A model generated the notes under the pieces. The model searched no databases. It worked only from the letters and a program-made list of their open reading frames with translations, and was not told the DNA's origin. The translations under genes and the position numbers were made by a program. A DNA stretch of 64,000 nt from assembly GCA_018340805.1 (NCBI GenBank), contig JACMZG010001913.1, positions 23,049,110 through 23,113,109 on the forward strand. Direction: 5' to 3'. Origin of the DNA: Microvelia longipes. Taxonomy: Eukaryota > Arthropoda > Insecta > Hemiptera > Veliidae. How positions within the stretch are numbered: the stretch's first letter is position 1; the number at the start of each line of letters is the position of its first letter. This document shows, one piece after another, positions 12,401 through 24,000 of the stretch.

Positions 12401-12489
12401 CTGCTTCTTCGAAATCCTGCTCGGAGAGGGGTGGGGATGAATAATTATACGGGGGTGGGGACGAGGGTGGGGGCATGTTATCTCTTCGC
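12401..12489 (-). CDS. Candidate lone exon, Pro/Ser/Tyr-rich, of an unrecognised gene
   Basis: On the minus strand, after CTACAG, comes an 89-bp stretch encoding RRDNMPPPSSPPPYNYSSPP, then LSEQDFEEA and one spare base, before a strong donor GCAG|GTAAGA. It is far more GC-rich than its surroundings and appears once in the window, unlike the repeats. The composition suggests a disordered, proline-rich linker. I do not recognise the protein. Its first base would complete the AA left by the candidate exon at 18.9 kb to Lys. An upstream in-frame stop shows it cannot extend far. Confidence 0.55.
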
Positions 12490-13250
12490 CTGTAGTTAGC
12501 CAGTTATATTGACAAATTAAGTAAACTACCCCTTAATTTTCTATTCTTCAAACGCTCAAGATAGAATCAAGAATAAACAGGGCGAAGATGAAGAAGAAGA
12601 AGAAATAGAAAGAAAGATTATAAAGATATTATGACTTCATTTAGAAGTAGTAATTCTATTTTTAAAAGAATTAATTAAATATACTTCGGAATACATTTTT
12701 ATTTTATTTTTAATTAATTTTATTTAATTAATAATTAAAAACATGTTAATATATCCGTATATTTAACTTTGTTAGAAATATATGTTTGTCATTACATTTT
12801 AATTTAAATTTATGAATTTTGATAAATTTTGAATTTTAAAGATCATCTAAATTTTGACATAAAATTCCAAGAATTCATATTTAAGAATTTAAATTACTTT
12901 CATAGGTATTTAATAACTTTTTATGAATTTGAAAAATGATTTGTAAAATAACCGAATTAAAATATTATTTTCAGGAATCCGTTTAAATCCCTTTTCCCAA
13001 TTATAAATCCTCTTGGATAATCCTGAAACAAAATTTGAAACAATTAAAAGTAAAAACAAATGGAATTTTTTTTTGAGTAAATAATTATGTTATTTTATTC
13101 ACGAATAAAGTAAAAATCTCTTAAATCATAGCTGTAGCATTTATGTAGATAGTAGTATTTATTATTTTTCTTTTTAATTTAAATTCAAAGTAATTTTTTA
13201 AATTAAGTATAATTAGTTATTATAATAATTATAATTTACCTATATTATTT

Positions 13251-13446
13251 ATTGACAGAGCCAGCTTTCAACCGGTCATCAGTGCCAACGAAGTAATATG
13301 GTAGTAAGGAGTCACTAGTTAGACATCGGATCTGATGTCGGAATGAGTCCGATTTGTCATAGCTAACCATTGACTACTTATTACCTACATAATTCGTTTG
13401 GCGGCACTAATGATGACCGACAGGTTGAAAGCTGGCTCTGTCAATA
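13251..13446. mobile_element. 196-bp MITE with ~23-bp terminal inverted repeats
   Basis: ATTGACAGAGCCAGCTTTCA on the left mirrors TGAAAGCTGGCTCTGTCAAT on the right. Subterminal GGTCATCA/TGATGACC also pairs. The core CAGAGCC(A/G)GCTTTCAA recurs at 44.7, 30.44, 49.65, 5.17 and 0.97 kb. Confidence 0.75.
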
Positions 13447-13449
13447 TAT

Positions 13450-16300
13450 ATTATACATGGATAGACGTGGGTGTTTTATTTATACTATATACTTCACTTG
13501 CGCTTCATCTTTTCCTCAGTCTGAAGTTCTTTAATTCTTAGAACGAGCAAAGAAATTTCTAAACTTCTTTCTTTTTAAGAAGTTATTATAACCCTACAAG
13601 TGGTTTCTCATATTTTCTGAGATTTTTTCAAGGAATACTAGACTGAAGTAATAATGCCAAATGCATTGGATAAACATGATGGTTTTGAAAAGTCACTATC
13701 ATTTCTATAGTTTCTTATATTTGTGCTTCTAAAAGCAAAATGTTTAGATTTCAACAGTTTATAGTTTTAAGGAGAAAAAAATATAAAATAATATAGACAA
13801 TTATTTTTGTCTTAGCAACAAGTTCAATGTTATCAAAGTTGTTTTTAAAAAAGATAAAAATCTAATAAATATTTGACCAATGGAGTCAAAATTAAAGTGC
13901 AGCGAAACCGAAAATTACTTTAGGGATTACAAACAACCCAGCTGACCACTGATCACGAGCGAAATGAGTCTAAATTTCTAAGCGTTGTGTCACCTTAATT
14001 CTTAGCACGAGCGAAGAAATTTCAAAGCTATTATGCCCTAGAAGTTAGATCCCTTGATTTATGAGAATTTGCCCATCAAAACCGAAGTAATAATGACATA
14101 TGCTTTGGGTAAACATTATAGTATAGAATAGTCTATATTTCTATATTTTCTTATATTTGAGCTTCTAAAGGCAAAAAGGTTTACATTTTTAAGGAGAAGA
14201 AAGAAGATATAGACAATTACTTTCGTCTTTGCAACAAGTTCAGGCAATTGAATAATACATAGCCTTTTGTGATCGCTTTGTGTTTTTCAATTCAATTATG
14301 TCTTTTGTTTTTAAATAATTGAACAAATTTCATCCTTTGCTTCCATTCTGAATAGAAAAGATGGGTCTGAAGGGGCAGACAGGTTTCTATTGAAGAAGGG
14401 AAACAGAGAAATAGCAATTTTCAACATATCAGATTATAAAGGTGGAGAGTTTTGTCCTGTCATTTATTTCTTGTCTTTCTATTTCAGATAAATGATACTG
14501 TAAGCCGTGTTTAATGTAAGGTTTTTTTTAGTCGACGTTAAGAAACTCAATTAATGTTTTATATTAATTTTAAATTCTCATTGCGTCGGGGTTTTGTTGT
14601 GGGTTCTTTTCATTTTTTTCTGAGTCTAGAACTTACGCGAACACCCTATATGAGAGACAAGAGGTTAAGACGAGAAGAGCCAAATTTAAATACTTTTCTT
14701 TCTTGCTTACTGCCAAATAAAATACAATTCCAGAAACAAAATAATTTTTATCTAAATAAATATGAATCGTTTGAGTTGAATTAAAAACCGCTAACTGTAG
14801 TTTAGAGAGCAGCTGAAATCTAAGCAATACAATTTTGAGGTTCACCACTAAATACTTTCACGTTTTACCGAAATTCCTCTCGATAAAACATTTGATTTTA
14901 ACAAAATGGTGAACCCAATTGCACAATTGTTTTCATCGATAACTTGATTATTTTTAGTGAATGTAGTATACAGTTTTTTGTGAGCAATATAACTTCTATT
15001 TTATAACAGCTACAGCACTACAGATGTACCTGATTGTGACCTTATTTTATAGCAGGTTAACTTATAAAGCGTACTATTTTTGTTTTAATGTCTTCTATTT
15101 TCAAATTTCCATTTTCTGTGTAGACCGGTGAATTTGGATATAAAAAACTGTTGCAGTCCAGTATTTACCATACCATCCAACTCATTAGCATTTTTGTTTT
15201 TCATTAAAGGGTTAAGACGTGTAATTTTGTCAGATCTTCTCAACAGGAAAAGATCTTAAGAGAATCTTAAGATCTAAGATAAGATCTAAATCTTAAGATC
15301 TGTTGTTGAAATATACATTCTTATCTGCATTCCGATCTCAAGATACAAAAGCATACCTTATGCAAACGAGTGTTAAAATATAATACAAACGGATCAAACT
15401 TTCATAAAGTGTTTTAAATACTTCTTTTAATAAGATGGATGTAGAATATAAAAAATACTAAAAATGAAAAGTTGCATGACATTATTAGGTTTTTTCATTA
15501 ATTACGATATTGGTACCGTACCATAAACTCCTATTAAAGTCATTATTTTTTATTCTTACGACACCGTAGAGTTTAAAAAAAATACCAATAATTTTTTTTA
15601 ACTTAAATCCATTCTGCTTTTCGTGTAATCTCTTTTATTTCATAAATACAAAAAATCTCTTGATTGAAAAACTTTTTTTTGTAAAGAAAAGTATAGCTGT
15701 ATAGCTGTTTTTAAATGTAGAATAAATTATGACAAAAGAAACGCTCTTAAGTATTTTCGCATAGACTAGTAAACAATATCTTTTGAATAATTAAAAATTT
15801 GATTAAAAAATGAACGCAGAAAACTTTTTGGTTAACCATTAAAATGGAAATAAAAGACGGCAATTGTTTTAATTTCTATTCTTAAGGGTTTAAACTCTTT
15901 TCATTTGATTTTACTTTTTTAATAAAACATCATGATTTTAGTTGGTTTTTATGAAGTAGATATTTGAGTGATCTAAAGCCGTAATCGATTGAGAGTAGGA
16001 TATTTTAAACATTAATAGTAATAGATATTTAAGAGACTAAATATCTAATTTAAAACCCCAATAAAAACACATACTACCTAGAATATACAAAAAATACCAT
16101 CACTTGCATAAAAATCCAAGGTTAACTCATCAAAACCGAACTGAATTTAACAAAATATTAGGCTGATTAAACCCTTAACTTTTACTTGATAGATAATTTA
16201 ATTTTTTCACCAATATTTGTATTTTTTTAACTGTTACGTTGGTATTGGACAACTTAAAGATATTCAGCCATCTTTACTATTTATTTTGCATATTATGCAT
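13450..16300. other. No gene recognised
   Basis: Two similar blocks (13,530-13,830 and 13,990-14,240) share TTCTTAGAACGAGC/TTCTTAGCACGAGCGAAGAA, TTTCTTATATTTG and GGAGAAAA, so an old duplication of about 300 bp is likely. The short open frames at 14,554-14,848 show no supporting signals. Confidence 0.45.
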
Positions 16301-16301
16301 G

Positions 16302-16580
16302 TTTTTTACTTTTCCTCATTTATATCACAGGTATATAAGAAAAGTATTGTTTTTGCAAAAAAATCCGAAACCGGGATGTTATCTTAATTATTCGTTTCAG
16401 GTGTTAAGGTTTTCTAAGTGGTTTTCAGATACTTGTCTGTCTGTATGTGTGTCTATTATCATCGTAGATCTTAGCGTATTTATGACAGAGAGTTCAAACA
16501 TGGTACAAAAATCAATTGCAATATGTAGTTATACTATCCGGAAGATAATTTTTTATCACGTCAATAACCCGCAATAATGA
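16302..16580 (+). mobile_element. 5' part of the 5S-containing element
   Basis: Begins TTTTTACTTTTCCTCATTTA, has GAAACCGGGATGTTATC, CTGTCTGTATGTGTG and the TATCATCGTAG block, and stops after CCCGCAATAATGAC. The 5S core and tail are absent. A long open frame here (16,239-16,577) is a by-product of the repeat. Confidence 0.6.
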
Positions 16581-16829
16581 CTCCGATGTACTCCGTACCC
16601 ATATTCTTCTTATTCTTCTTTTATTGTAATGTTTATGTACATATTTATTGTTAATACTTCTGTGCCCTAAACTAATTCTTATTCATATTTATATTCTTTG
16701 AAATATTCTACGTCAAATATTTTTTACCACAATATATTTGTGTTAACTATTCATGTATTGCAACTCGGTTATATCAAATGATATATTTTTAACCATTACT
16801 GGAATGTTTTTTTTTTTAACTTTTGTAAA

Positions 16830-17145
16830 TAAAGTATATATATTTGTTTAATTATAAATAAATTCTTACAAAGAATATGTGTTTGTTTAATTATAAATAA
16901 GTTGTTACAATGAATATAGGTTTGTTTAATTATAAATAAATTGTTACCAAGAATATGTGTTAGTTTAATTATAAATAAGTTGTTACAATGAATATGCGTT
17001 TGTTAAATTATAATTAAATTGTTACAAAGAATATGTGTTTGTTTAATTATAAATAAATTTTAACTATGAATATAAGTCTGTTTAATAATAAATAAATTGT
17101 TACAATAAATATGTGTTTGTTTAGTTAAAAATAAATTGTTTACAC
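16830..17145. repeat. Satellite of ~38-bp AT-rich units, about 8 copies
   Basis: Unit TTGTTTAATTATAAATAAAT plus TGTTACAAAGAATATGTG, with point differences and small indels. Confidence 0.85.
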
Positions 17146-17334
17146 CATGTTCGTCAGCATCACTTCATTAGAAGTGCGAAACGCAGACATATAAGATGAG
17201 CAATAAAATATAAGATAAATTAATAAAGGATAAAGCTACTATTGTATGACATTGTATATGTTGTAGATAAATGGAGTAATGTGTAGGAAAATAAGTTAAA
17301 AAGAAAATGAGTTAAAAAGAAGAATATAAAAACG

Positions 17335-17560
17335 AGTACGGGGTACCTGGGTACTTTCCTCTCAACTTTGGACTTGCTGTGCTCGCCCTCAGAGTTTTAT
17401 AATTAAATATCAAATCCAAGGTAATGGATTACTTGACTTCAGAATAACAGAGTAGCCCAAAGTCTAGAGTGTTATACTTCAGTTTTGCTGCGATGACCTC
17501 AGAATAATAAAGTAACTAAAGTCTAGGGTGTTATAACTTAAGGCTAATTAAAACTTTCAA
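17335..17560 (-). mobile_element. 3' tail of the 5S-containing element
   Basis: Reverse orientation: the 3' end (GGGTACCTGGGTACTTTCCTC on plus) is followed by two tail units of about 60 bp, each with a CCTCAGA/CTTCAGAATAA motif and TCTAG(A/G)GTGTTATA. Confidence 0.5.
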
Positions 17561-17689
17561 ATTTATTACAGTAGATGGTCATTTATTTTGTCCCTATGTT
17601 CATAAAAGCATAAAAAATACCTGGGGTCAAATTTGGCTGCCTAGTTTTTAATAATTCCAACCCTTTTAATGAATTATTTTAAATTTATT

Positions 17690-17699
17690 AAATATATAT

Positions 17700-17764
<65 letters not shown>

Positions 17765-17765
17765 G
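17690..17765. repeat. (TA)n microsatellite
   Basis: Nearly uninterrupted TA dinucleotides with a short ACATACATACA lead-in. Confidence 0.95.
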
Positions 17766-18899
17766 TAATGTATGTATGTATCTATCTACCACTTTGTATG
17801 TTTGCACGTTTGTCATATATATGTCAAACGTTAAAAAACAGTCAGAAGTTTGGTTACAGGCAGTTAAAGTCAAATTTTATATAATATTTATATAAAACTG
17901 TAAATATGGAATTAATATGATTATTTATATTAAAATTAAATTTAGTAATTCCTCTTCGCTAAGTAATTATATTCTACTTGGCTCTAAGAAGAGTAAATTT
18001 TAACTCAATTGGTAATTTTTTATTTCTATTTTTTATATTATACATTTTACAGTAAATCAGTTTAAAATTATTAATTGATTTATAGAATATCAGAAAGAAA
18101 TAATACAATAATATAATAATCATTAAGATAAATTTATTAATATTTAAGAAATAATTGCAATGAAGAATGCACTTCAGTGGTTATAAGAGGCAAGGCAACT
18201 TAGGATGAAAGAACTGAACTTCTGAAATAAAGGTTGTATACTGTATAGTCATTATACTGGTTCACATAAAGTTGCTTTTAGATGCACTTTACATGCACTT
18301 TATATGCACTACAAAAGTATGCAGTTCCTTTCGTTTGTTTTGTAAGTATAAATTATACCACAATAAATAAAAAATAATTCTTTTTTTATTTATTTATAAA
18401 TAAAATTATACTCATTTAACATTATAAAGATGTAAGTTTCTTTAATTCTACTTCAAATTATTGAGTTAACAGATAACAAATTATATTATAGCGCATAAAT
18501 ACATAGTGCAGATGAATATATGTATCAAAATTAAAATTAAATAAATATATATTGTGGTACGTAATTATTTGAAAATTAAAGAAAAACTTTGAAATCAAAA
18601 TCAAGCTCATACATAAGTGAAATGAATAAATGAGTTCTAGAATATTTTTTTATTGAATATAATATATTTTTTTTTAATAAAAAAAATAATTCTTTATATT
18701 TACCTTTTTTATAAGGGTGGGGTTGATTTTAATGTTTTTTTTTAATTTAATTAATAACAATTTTTAGATTAAATTTTCTTAAATAGTTAAAATTTACTAA
18801 TGAAAATTTAAATAGTATTCCGTTTTATAAAATGTGAATAATTGGAATTATTTCGACTCTAATATATCATAAATTCCGAGCACCAAGTTTTCAAAATAC

Positions 18900-18994
18900 T
18901 TCAGGTGGGTTTCAAAACCGGTACTGAAACTGTTTCGCTTGGAGTCAGCTTGAGAGTGCTGAATACCTCGGGATCGATAGAACAGACTCCTCTG
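18900..18994 (-). CDS. Candidate lone exon, basic/Ser-rich, perhaps same gene as 12.4 kb
   Basis: On the minus strand a pyrimidine-rich tract (CATTCCTTTCTGTTTT) and ATTAG precede about 95 bp encoding QRSLFYRSRGIQHSQADSKR, then NSFSTGFETHL and AA, before a weak donor GTATTT. The base composition is clearly less AT-rich than its surroundings. It would end phase 2, matching the phase of the 12.4-kb exon. The plus strand is also open here (from 18,905), so the orientation rests on the acceptor tract and the codon composition. The protein is not recognised. Confidence 0.4.
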
Positions 18995-19828
18995 CTAATG
19001 TTAAAACAGAAAGGAATGCAAATATGGATATGTATGTTATCAAATAGGTATAATAATTCATCCTTTTTAACAAAACAAAATATAAAATTAAATTTTGAAC
19101 TTTAATTGTAAAGAGTTGTAAGATATATTAAGAATATAATTATTTGAGAAAACTATAAACATTTTACTAAAAAATATGATTTTTATAAAAATTTTAAGAA
19201 AGGGGGGGGGCGGTACATTTAGGTTTTTAGCTGGGTAACACACTATACAGATTGGCCGAGTTTTTATGTTTTTGTTCCTCCACCTCTACTATCTCATGGA
19301 GTTAAGGAAGCTTGGATGCACGCAAAGGTTTAAGTGAGAGGGTTGAAGCAACGAATTGAGTTACTTGCTAGACGGTTAGTCTCAGTGAAAAGTACGAATA
19401 TTATAAATGATCAGAATTGATTTGTAATCAAAAAAGAATTTAATAGAGATGTAGTGTATAAGAAAGACAAGAAGCAGTATCGAAAAGAAACAAAAAGAAA
19501 ACTTAATTAGCTTATTTTACTTTTGGAAATTCGTTAAAGATAATACTGAAAGCATGATAAAAGTGAATAAAGAATGAAATAAATATTTTTTTAATAATAC
19601 AAATCTAATAAAGAAAAGACAGAAATAAGAAATTGAATTTAAATAAATATTTTTTTTTGTCAAATGTACATAATGTATACACATAACAGAGCATCAATCG
19701 AAAAAAATGTTAAAATTTAATTATTACAAAAATGATAACAAAAAATAAGAGGACTGCAAAGAAGGGATGAAATAAATTTAATTATAAATAAATGAAAAAA
19801 CACGAATGAATTAAAATAGTATTTAATA

Positions 19829-20125
19829 TCAGAAAAAAACTGTTATAAGGAGTGTATAATGAGTCGGAATAAACCAGAAAAAAAACTGTTATAAGGAGTG
19901 TATAATGAGTCGGAATAAACCAGAAAAAACCTGTTATAGGAGGGTATAATGAGTCGGATAAACCAGAAAAAACTGTTATAAGGAGTGTATAATGAGTCGG
20001 AATAAACCAGAAAAAACTGTTATAAGGAGTGTATAATGAGTCGGAATAAACCAAAAAAACTGTTATAAGGAGTGTATAATGAGTCGGAATAAACCAGAAA
20101 AAAACTGTCGGAATAAACCAGAAAA
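19829..20125. repeat. Satellite of ~44-bp units, about 6-7 copies
   Basis: Unit GGAATAAACCAGAAAAAACT plus GTTATAAGGAGTGTATAATG and AGTC. The copies are almost identical, suggesting recent expansion. The minus-strand open frame (19,782-20,054) is by-product. Confidence 0.9.
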
Positions 20126-20390
20126 ACGGGCTCGCAGTACCTCGGTACTTTTGCCACCTCTTCTGACTCGGTTTACTTGTCTTGAGAATGTTTTGATTAG
20201 TTAACGCTTAAGATAGCATATCTTAAGCGCTATTTTTGATTCTACAATAGAAGTCAAAGGTGTTACATCTTCGGATTCACTTTGTTCGTCCTTAGAATTA
20301 TCAGGTAAACAAACTTCTAGGGTGTAATAACATAAGACTAATTAAATTTAAGTAAAGTAATACAGCAGATAGTCATTAAATCAAATAATA
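20120..20390 (-). mobile_element. 3' tail of the 5S-containing element, diverged
   Basis: On the plus strand CAGTACCTCGGTACTTTTGCC is followed by TTCGGATTCACTTTGTTCGTC and TTCTAGGGTGTAATAACATA, resembling the 17.3-kb copy. It directly abuts the 44-bp satellite. Confidence 0.4.
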
Positions 20391-20632
20391 CAAAATGCGT
20401 AAAAAATAGTGTGATCATACTTGGCAGCTTAGATTGTTTTTCGAAAGATTCGAAAATTTTCATTTATAAGCAACAGTAGCAACACAGCACCACTAGCATA
20501 AATACAGCAGGAGTTATGTGAGACACAGAAACATTTACTCACATAGAGACGCTATGTTATATCAGTCTCCACTGAGGATGTGATAAAAGTGCCTGAAATA
20601 GATGATCTGTCTCCAAGGTTCTTAAACCATCT

Positions 20633-21012
20633 GAATCAGGTGGGTGTATAGACTGGGCTGAATCAGGTGGGTGTGAAAAGTGGGTTGAATCAGGTGGATG
20701 CGAAAACTGGACTGAATCAGGTGGGTGTGAAATCTGGAGTAAGTCAGGAGGGTTTAGAGACTGGGCTGAATCAGGTGGGTGTGAAGACTGGGCTGAATCA
20801 GGAGAGTGTGGAGACTGGGCTGAATCAGGAGAGTGTGGAGACTGGGCTGAATCAGGAGAGTATGGAGACTGGGCTGAATCAGGTGGGTGTGAAGACTAGG
20901 CTGAATCAGGAGAGTGTGGAGACTAGGCTGAATCAGGAGAGTGTGGAGACTAGGCTGAATCAGGAGAGTGTGGAGACTGGGGTGAATCAGGAGGTTGTGA
21001 AGACTAGACTGA
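20633..21012 (+). repeat. 27-bp minisatellite, 14 units
   Basis: Unit GAATCAGGTGGGTGTGAAGA plus CTGGGCT, i.e. nine codons (GLNQVGVKT / GLNQESVET). The frame stays open across the array (20,667-21,086). No start context, splice sites or neighbouring exon support a gene; GC-rich relative to its surroundings. Confidence 0.9.
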
Positions 21013-21099
21013 ATTCACACACCCAAATACTTCTAAACCAGCCTTTTCAGTCAACAAGGCAGAAGCAGAAGACCCAACATTGCTAAAGCTGATGGTGTT

Positions 21100-24000
21100 A
21101 GATCGGCGGCGATGTTTACCCAAGAGTGATCTTAAGGCCAACGATTCTCGAATAGGAGTGACACACCAAGAGAAAGCCGACCTCCCCCCCCCCTGGACTA
21201 TGTGGACTATGTGGCCAATCGTTTCACATGCAGTTTGAGGTTCTGCCTATTTTTAATATTTTTGGACAGTGCTACCCTGAAAAAACGTATTTATGCTTAT
21301 CATTTTAATTTAAATTAAATATTTAAAATTTTATGAAAGCTCTCAGCCTCAGCGAAAGAACCTTTATTCGTGCAGTTAAATTTTGCAGTTGCGGTCCTGA
21401 TGTGTAAAAACATATTTTGTATAATATAGAGCCATACATGTAATAACTCTACATATAAGTACATTCATGTACAACACTTTGTACAACATATTCAATCCAT
21501 TAAAATAATGCTTTCTTACGAGATGCAATATTCTCTATTGCCCCTTTGTCGGCCACATTTTATATTTTTATAAAGAGTAATCCAATCTATATTTTATATC
21601 TATAAAATGCCTATAAAAGAGGGCTTGTAGAGGGCTTTAGGTGAAAAAAGCACTCTAGACTTGCTACTTGCCATCTAAAATCAATCCATAGCTGTGACAT
21701 TTTAATACTCAAGAGATTTTTACAATATACAAATACGTGAAAATATTAAGAATAACAACAAACATACTTATACTTGAATAAAAATAGCAATGAAGTGGCA
21801 AAATATTATAATTATATTCATAAATAATTTGGCGCTTTAATTATGGTTTTAAATAACTCTCGGCTTTATTTATTCATTAAACTTTGAATAAGTTATCGAA
21901 TGATGTTGATAATCATTTTTCTTTTGTTGCGAACTTTAAAGGAGAAAACGATTGCAACTTATTTCTTTAGAGAATTGAAAAGTAGCTTTTTCTTTCCCCC
22001 TTTAATACTTCATGTGTTTTCACCGTTACAATATGTACGAAAGTATTTGTAGTATTACAGGCTGACCAAAGCGTAGAATGTTGTAATTGCATGACCATTT
22101 TCTGTATATTCTGTACTCTGTGATTTTACTATATTAAGCCTTTTTAGTAATTATTTCCAGTTCAATTTTTTTTAAATTATGGTATTTAGTTATGTGTAGT
22201 TTTAGTTACACACAGAATGTTCAGGGAAAAAGCAAAGCCAGCACTGAATCAAACAAAACTGGTCCGCATTCGATAAAACAAATTATTGAAAAAGTTATTA
22301 AAAAGTCTAAAAAACTGGTAAAAACTGTTTTGGTGGCTTTGAGCAGAATGAAACTAGTTCGGAGTCGATTCGAGTATTCAAAATACTCAAAACCAGCGGC
22401 CAGGGTTCGGATCATAGTTTTGGAGATACATTTTTTTATATATTTTCACTTTAGAAGTTTAAAAGAACAAAATAATTCGTGGCGGCCGCAAGCTGGGCGA
22501 TTATCCTTTGAAATGCTGCTTTCTTGCCCACCAATCCAGTATTGCCCAGGTTTTTGTTGTATGCTTCATATTCGAAACAGTAGCAATTTTCTCTGTCTGC
22601 CAATTTAATTGGATTTTTCAAAACAAATGCGCCTAAATATTTTGAAGATTAGCACAAAGTGAGTTTTATGAATGACTGCCTTAAATGTTGTAAAGATCTA
22701 ATTAAGGAAGAAAAATCTTAGTTTTGAACAACCTGTGGTGTCAAAATGCGCATTTCCTTTGAAAATCCATCAAAATTGATTCACAAGTAAAATTCCTACT
22801 GTTCCCACTGTAAAGCATACACCGAAATCCTAAGCAAGTTCTAGATTGGTGTGGAAAAAAGCAAAGATTCCAAAGAAAATTTGCCCAGCTTGCAGATCTC
22901 AACAGATTGTTTTAAACTTATAACGCAACAAAATTTTATTTGCTGTCTAAAGTTTTAAATAATAAGACATTCATGTTGCATTCAAAAACTTAATCCATGT
23001 TTACCTCAAAAAAGACTAACGACTCAATATTTTATCAAAAACGATTCAACAAAACACAATGAAGCGGCTATGTAGAAGGACCCGATAGTTCTACCTTGTT
23101 ATAACCATTACAATTCAAAATTCAACCCAAATACATCCATCAATTCAAAACCGCTTTTCAATTCATCATGCATCACATATTTCATTTCTAATCTTTTTTC
23201 TACCAATTTTTAAAATTGGATAAAAAATCGTATTTATGTCGATTATTAATATTTTATATTCTTAACTAGATTAATTAACAGCTAAATAAAAATGTTATAA
23301 ATTATGCAACCAGTGAGTTTTAGTAAATATTTATTTAAAGGGTTTTAATTTTTTTATATGTATAACGCTATTTTTTTAAAAATAACATCCTTACATTAAT
23401 TGGATTAGGAAAGAACTAACACAACAATAAAGGATTTGGAAGGCAGTCAGGTAAAATAGAACAGCTCTATCTTCATTTTTTTTCACTTCTCTATTTTTAG
23501 TTTTATGTGTCATACTTTTCCTTCAGTTTATCTTAATATCAAATCTGAGCTTCACATATAAGTCCTAATCTGGTATAACAGTATCCGTTTCAAGAAATAT
23601 TTTTACAAAAAGATTAACTCACATGATGAATGCCATGAAGGAAACTTAGCAAATTTTTTAAGGGTTTTATACAAGGGTTGATGTAAGATTAAAAATTTAT
23701 ATGCCATCAATATCCTTTGCGTCAAGAAATCAAGAGATAAAGAAAAGACGTGAAATAATCTGTTTAGGAGGTTCTTTGATTGTGTTGAGCAAGTTAGCCT
23801 TGAACTGCGTTACCATTATAGTACACCACCGGTTATAATCAGTTGACAGCGTTGGAAAAAAATTGAAGGGGGCCAACGAGGTTAAACCACCTTTTGGATG
23901 TTAAACCACGCGTACAATTTAATATCAGGCTAGCCTCATGGATTCCTCAGCACTATCTTCCCTCGCTGTAAAACGGTTTGAAAGCAATAGAAACATGATT

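Noticed and set aside
16239..16577. 112-codon plus-strand open frame
   Set aside because: Lies within a copy of the 5S-containing element; other copies have stops here.
17669..17884. Tyr/Ile-repeat open frames on both strands, also at 62,383-62,667
   Set aside because: Translations of (TA)n microsatellites.
20667..21086. 139-codon open frame as a gene
   Set aside because: It arises from a 27-bp minisatellite; no start context, splice signals or expression evidence.
22192..22608. 138-codon plus-strand open frame
   Set aside because: Part overlaps a dispersed repeat also seen at 37.1 and 62.2 kb; the minus strand of the last third looks more coding-like.
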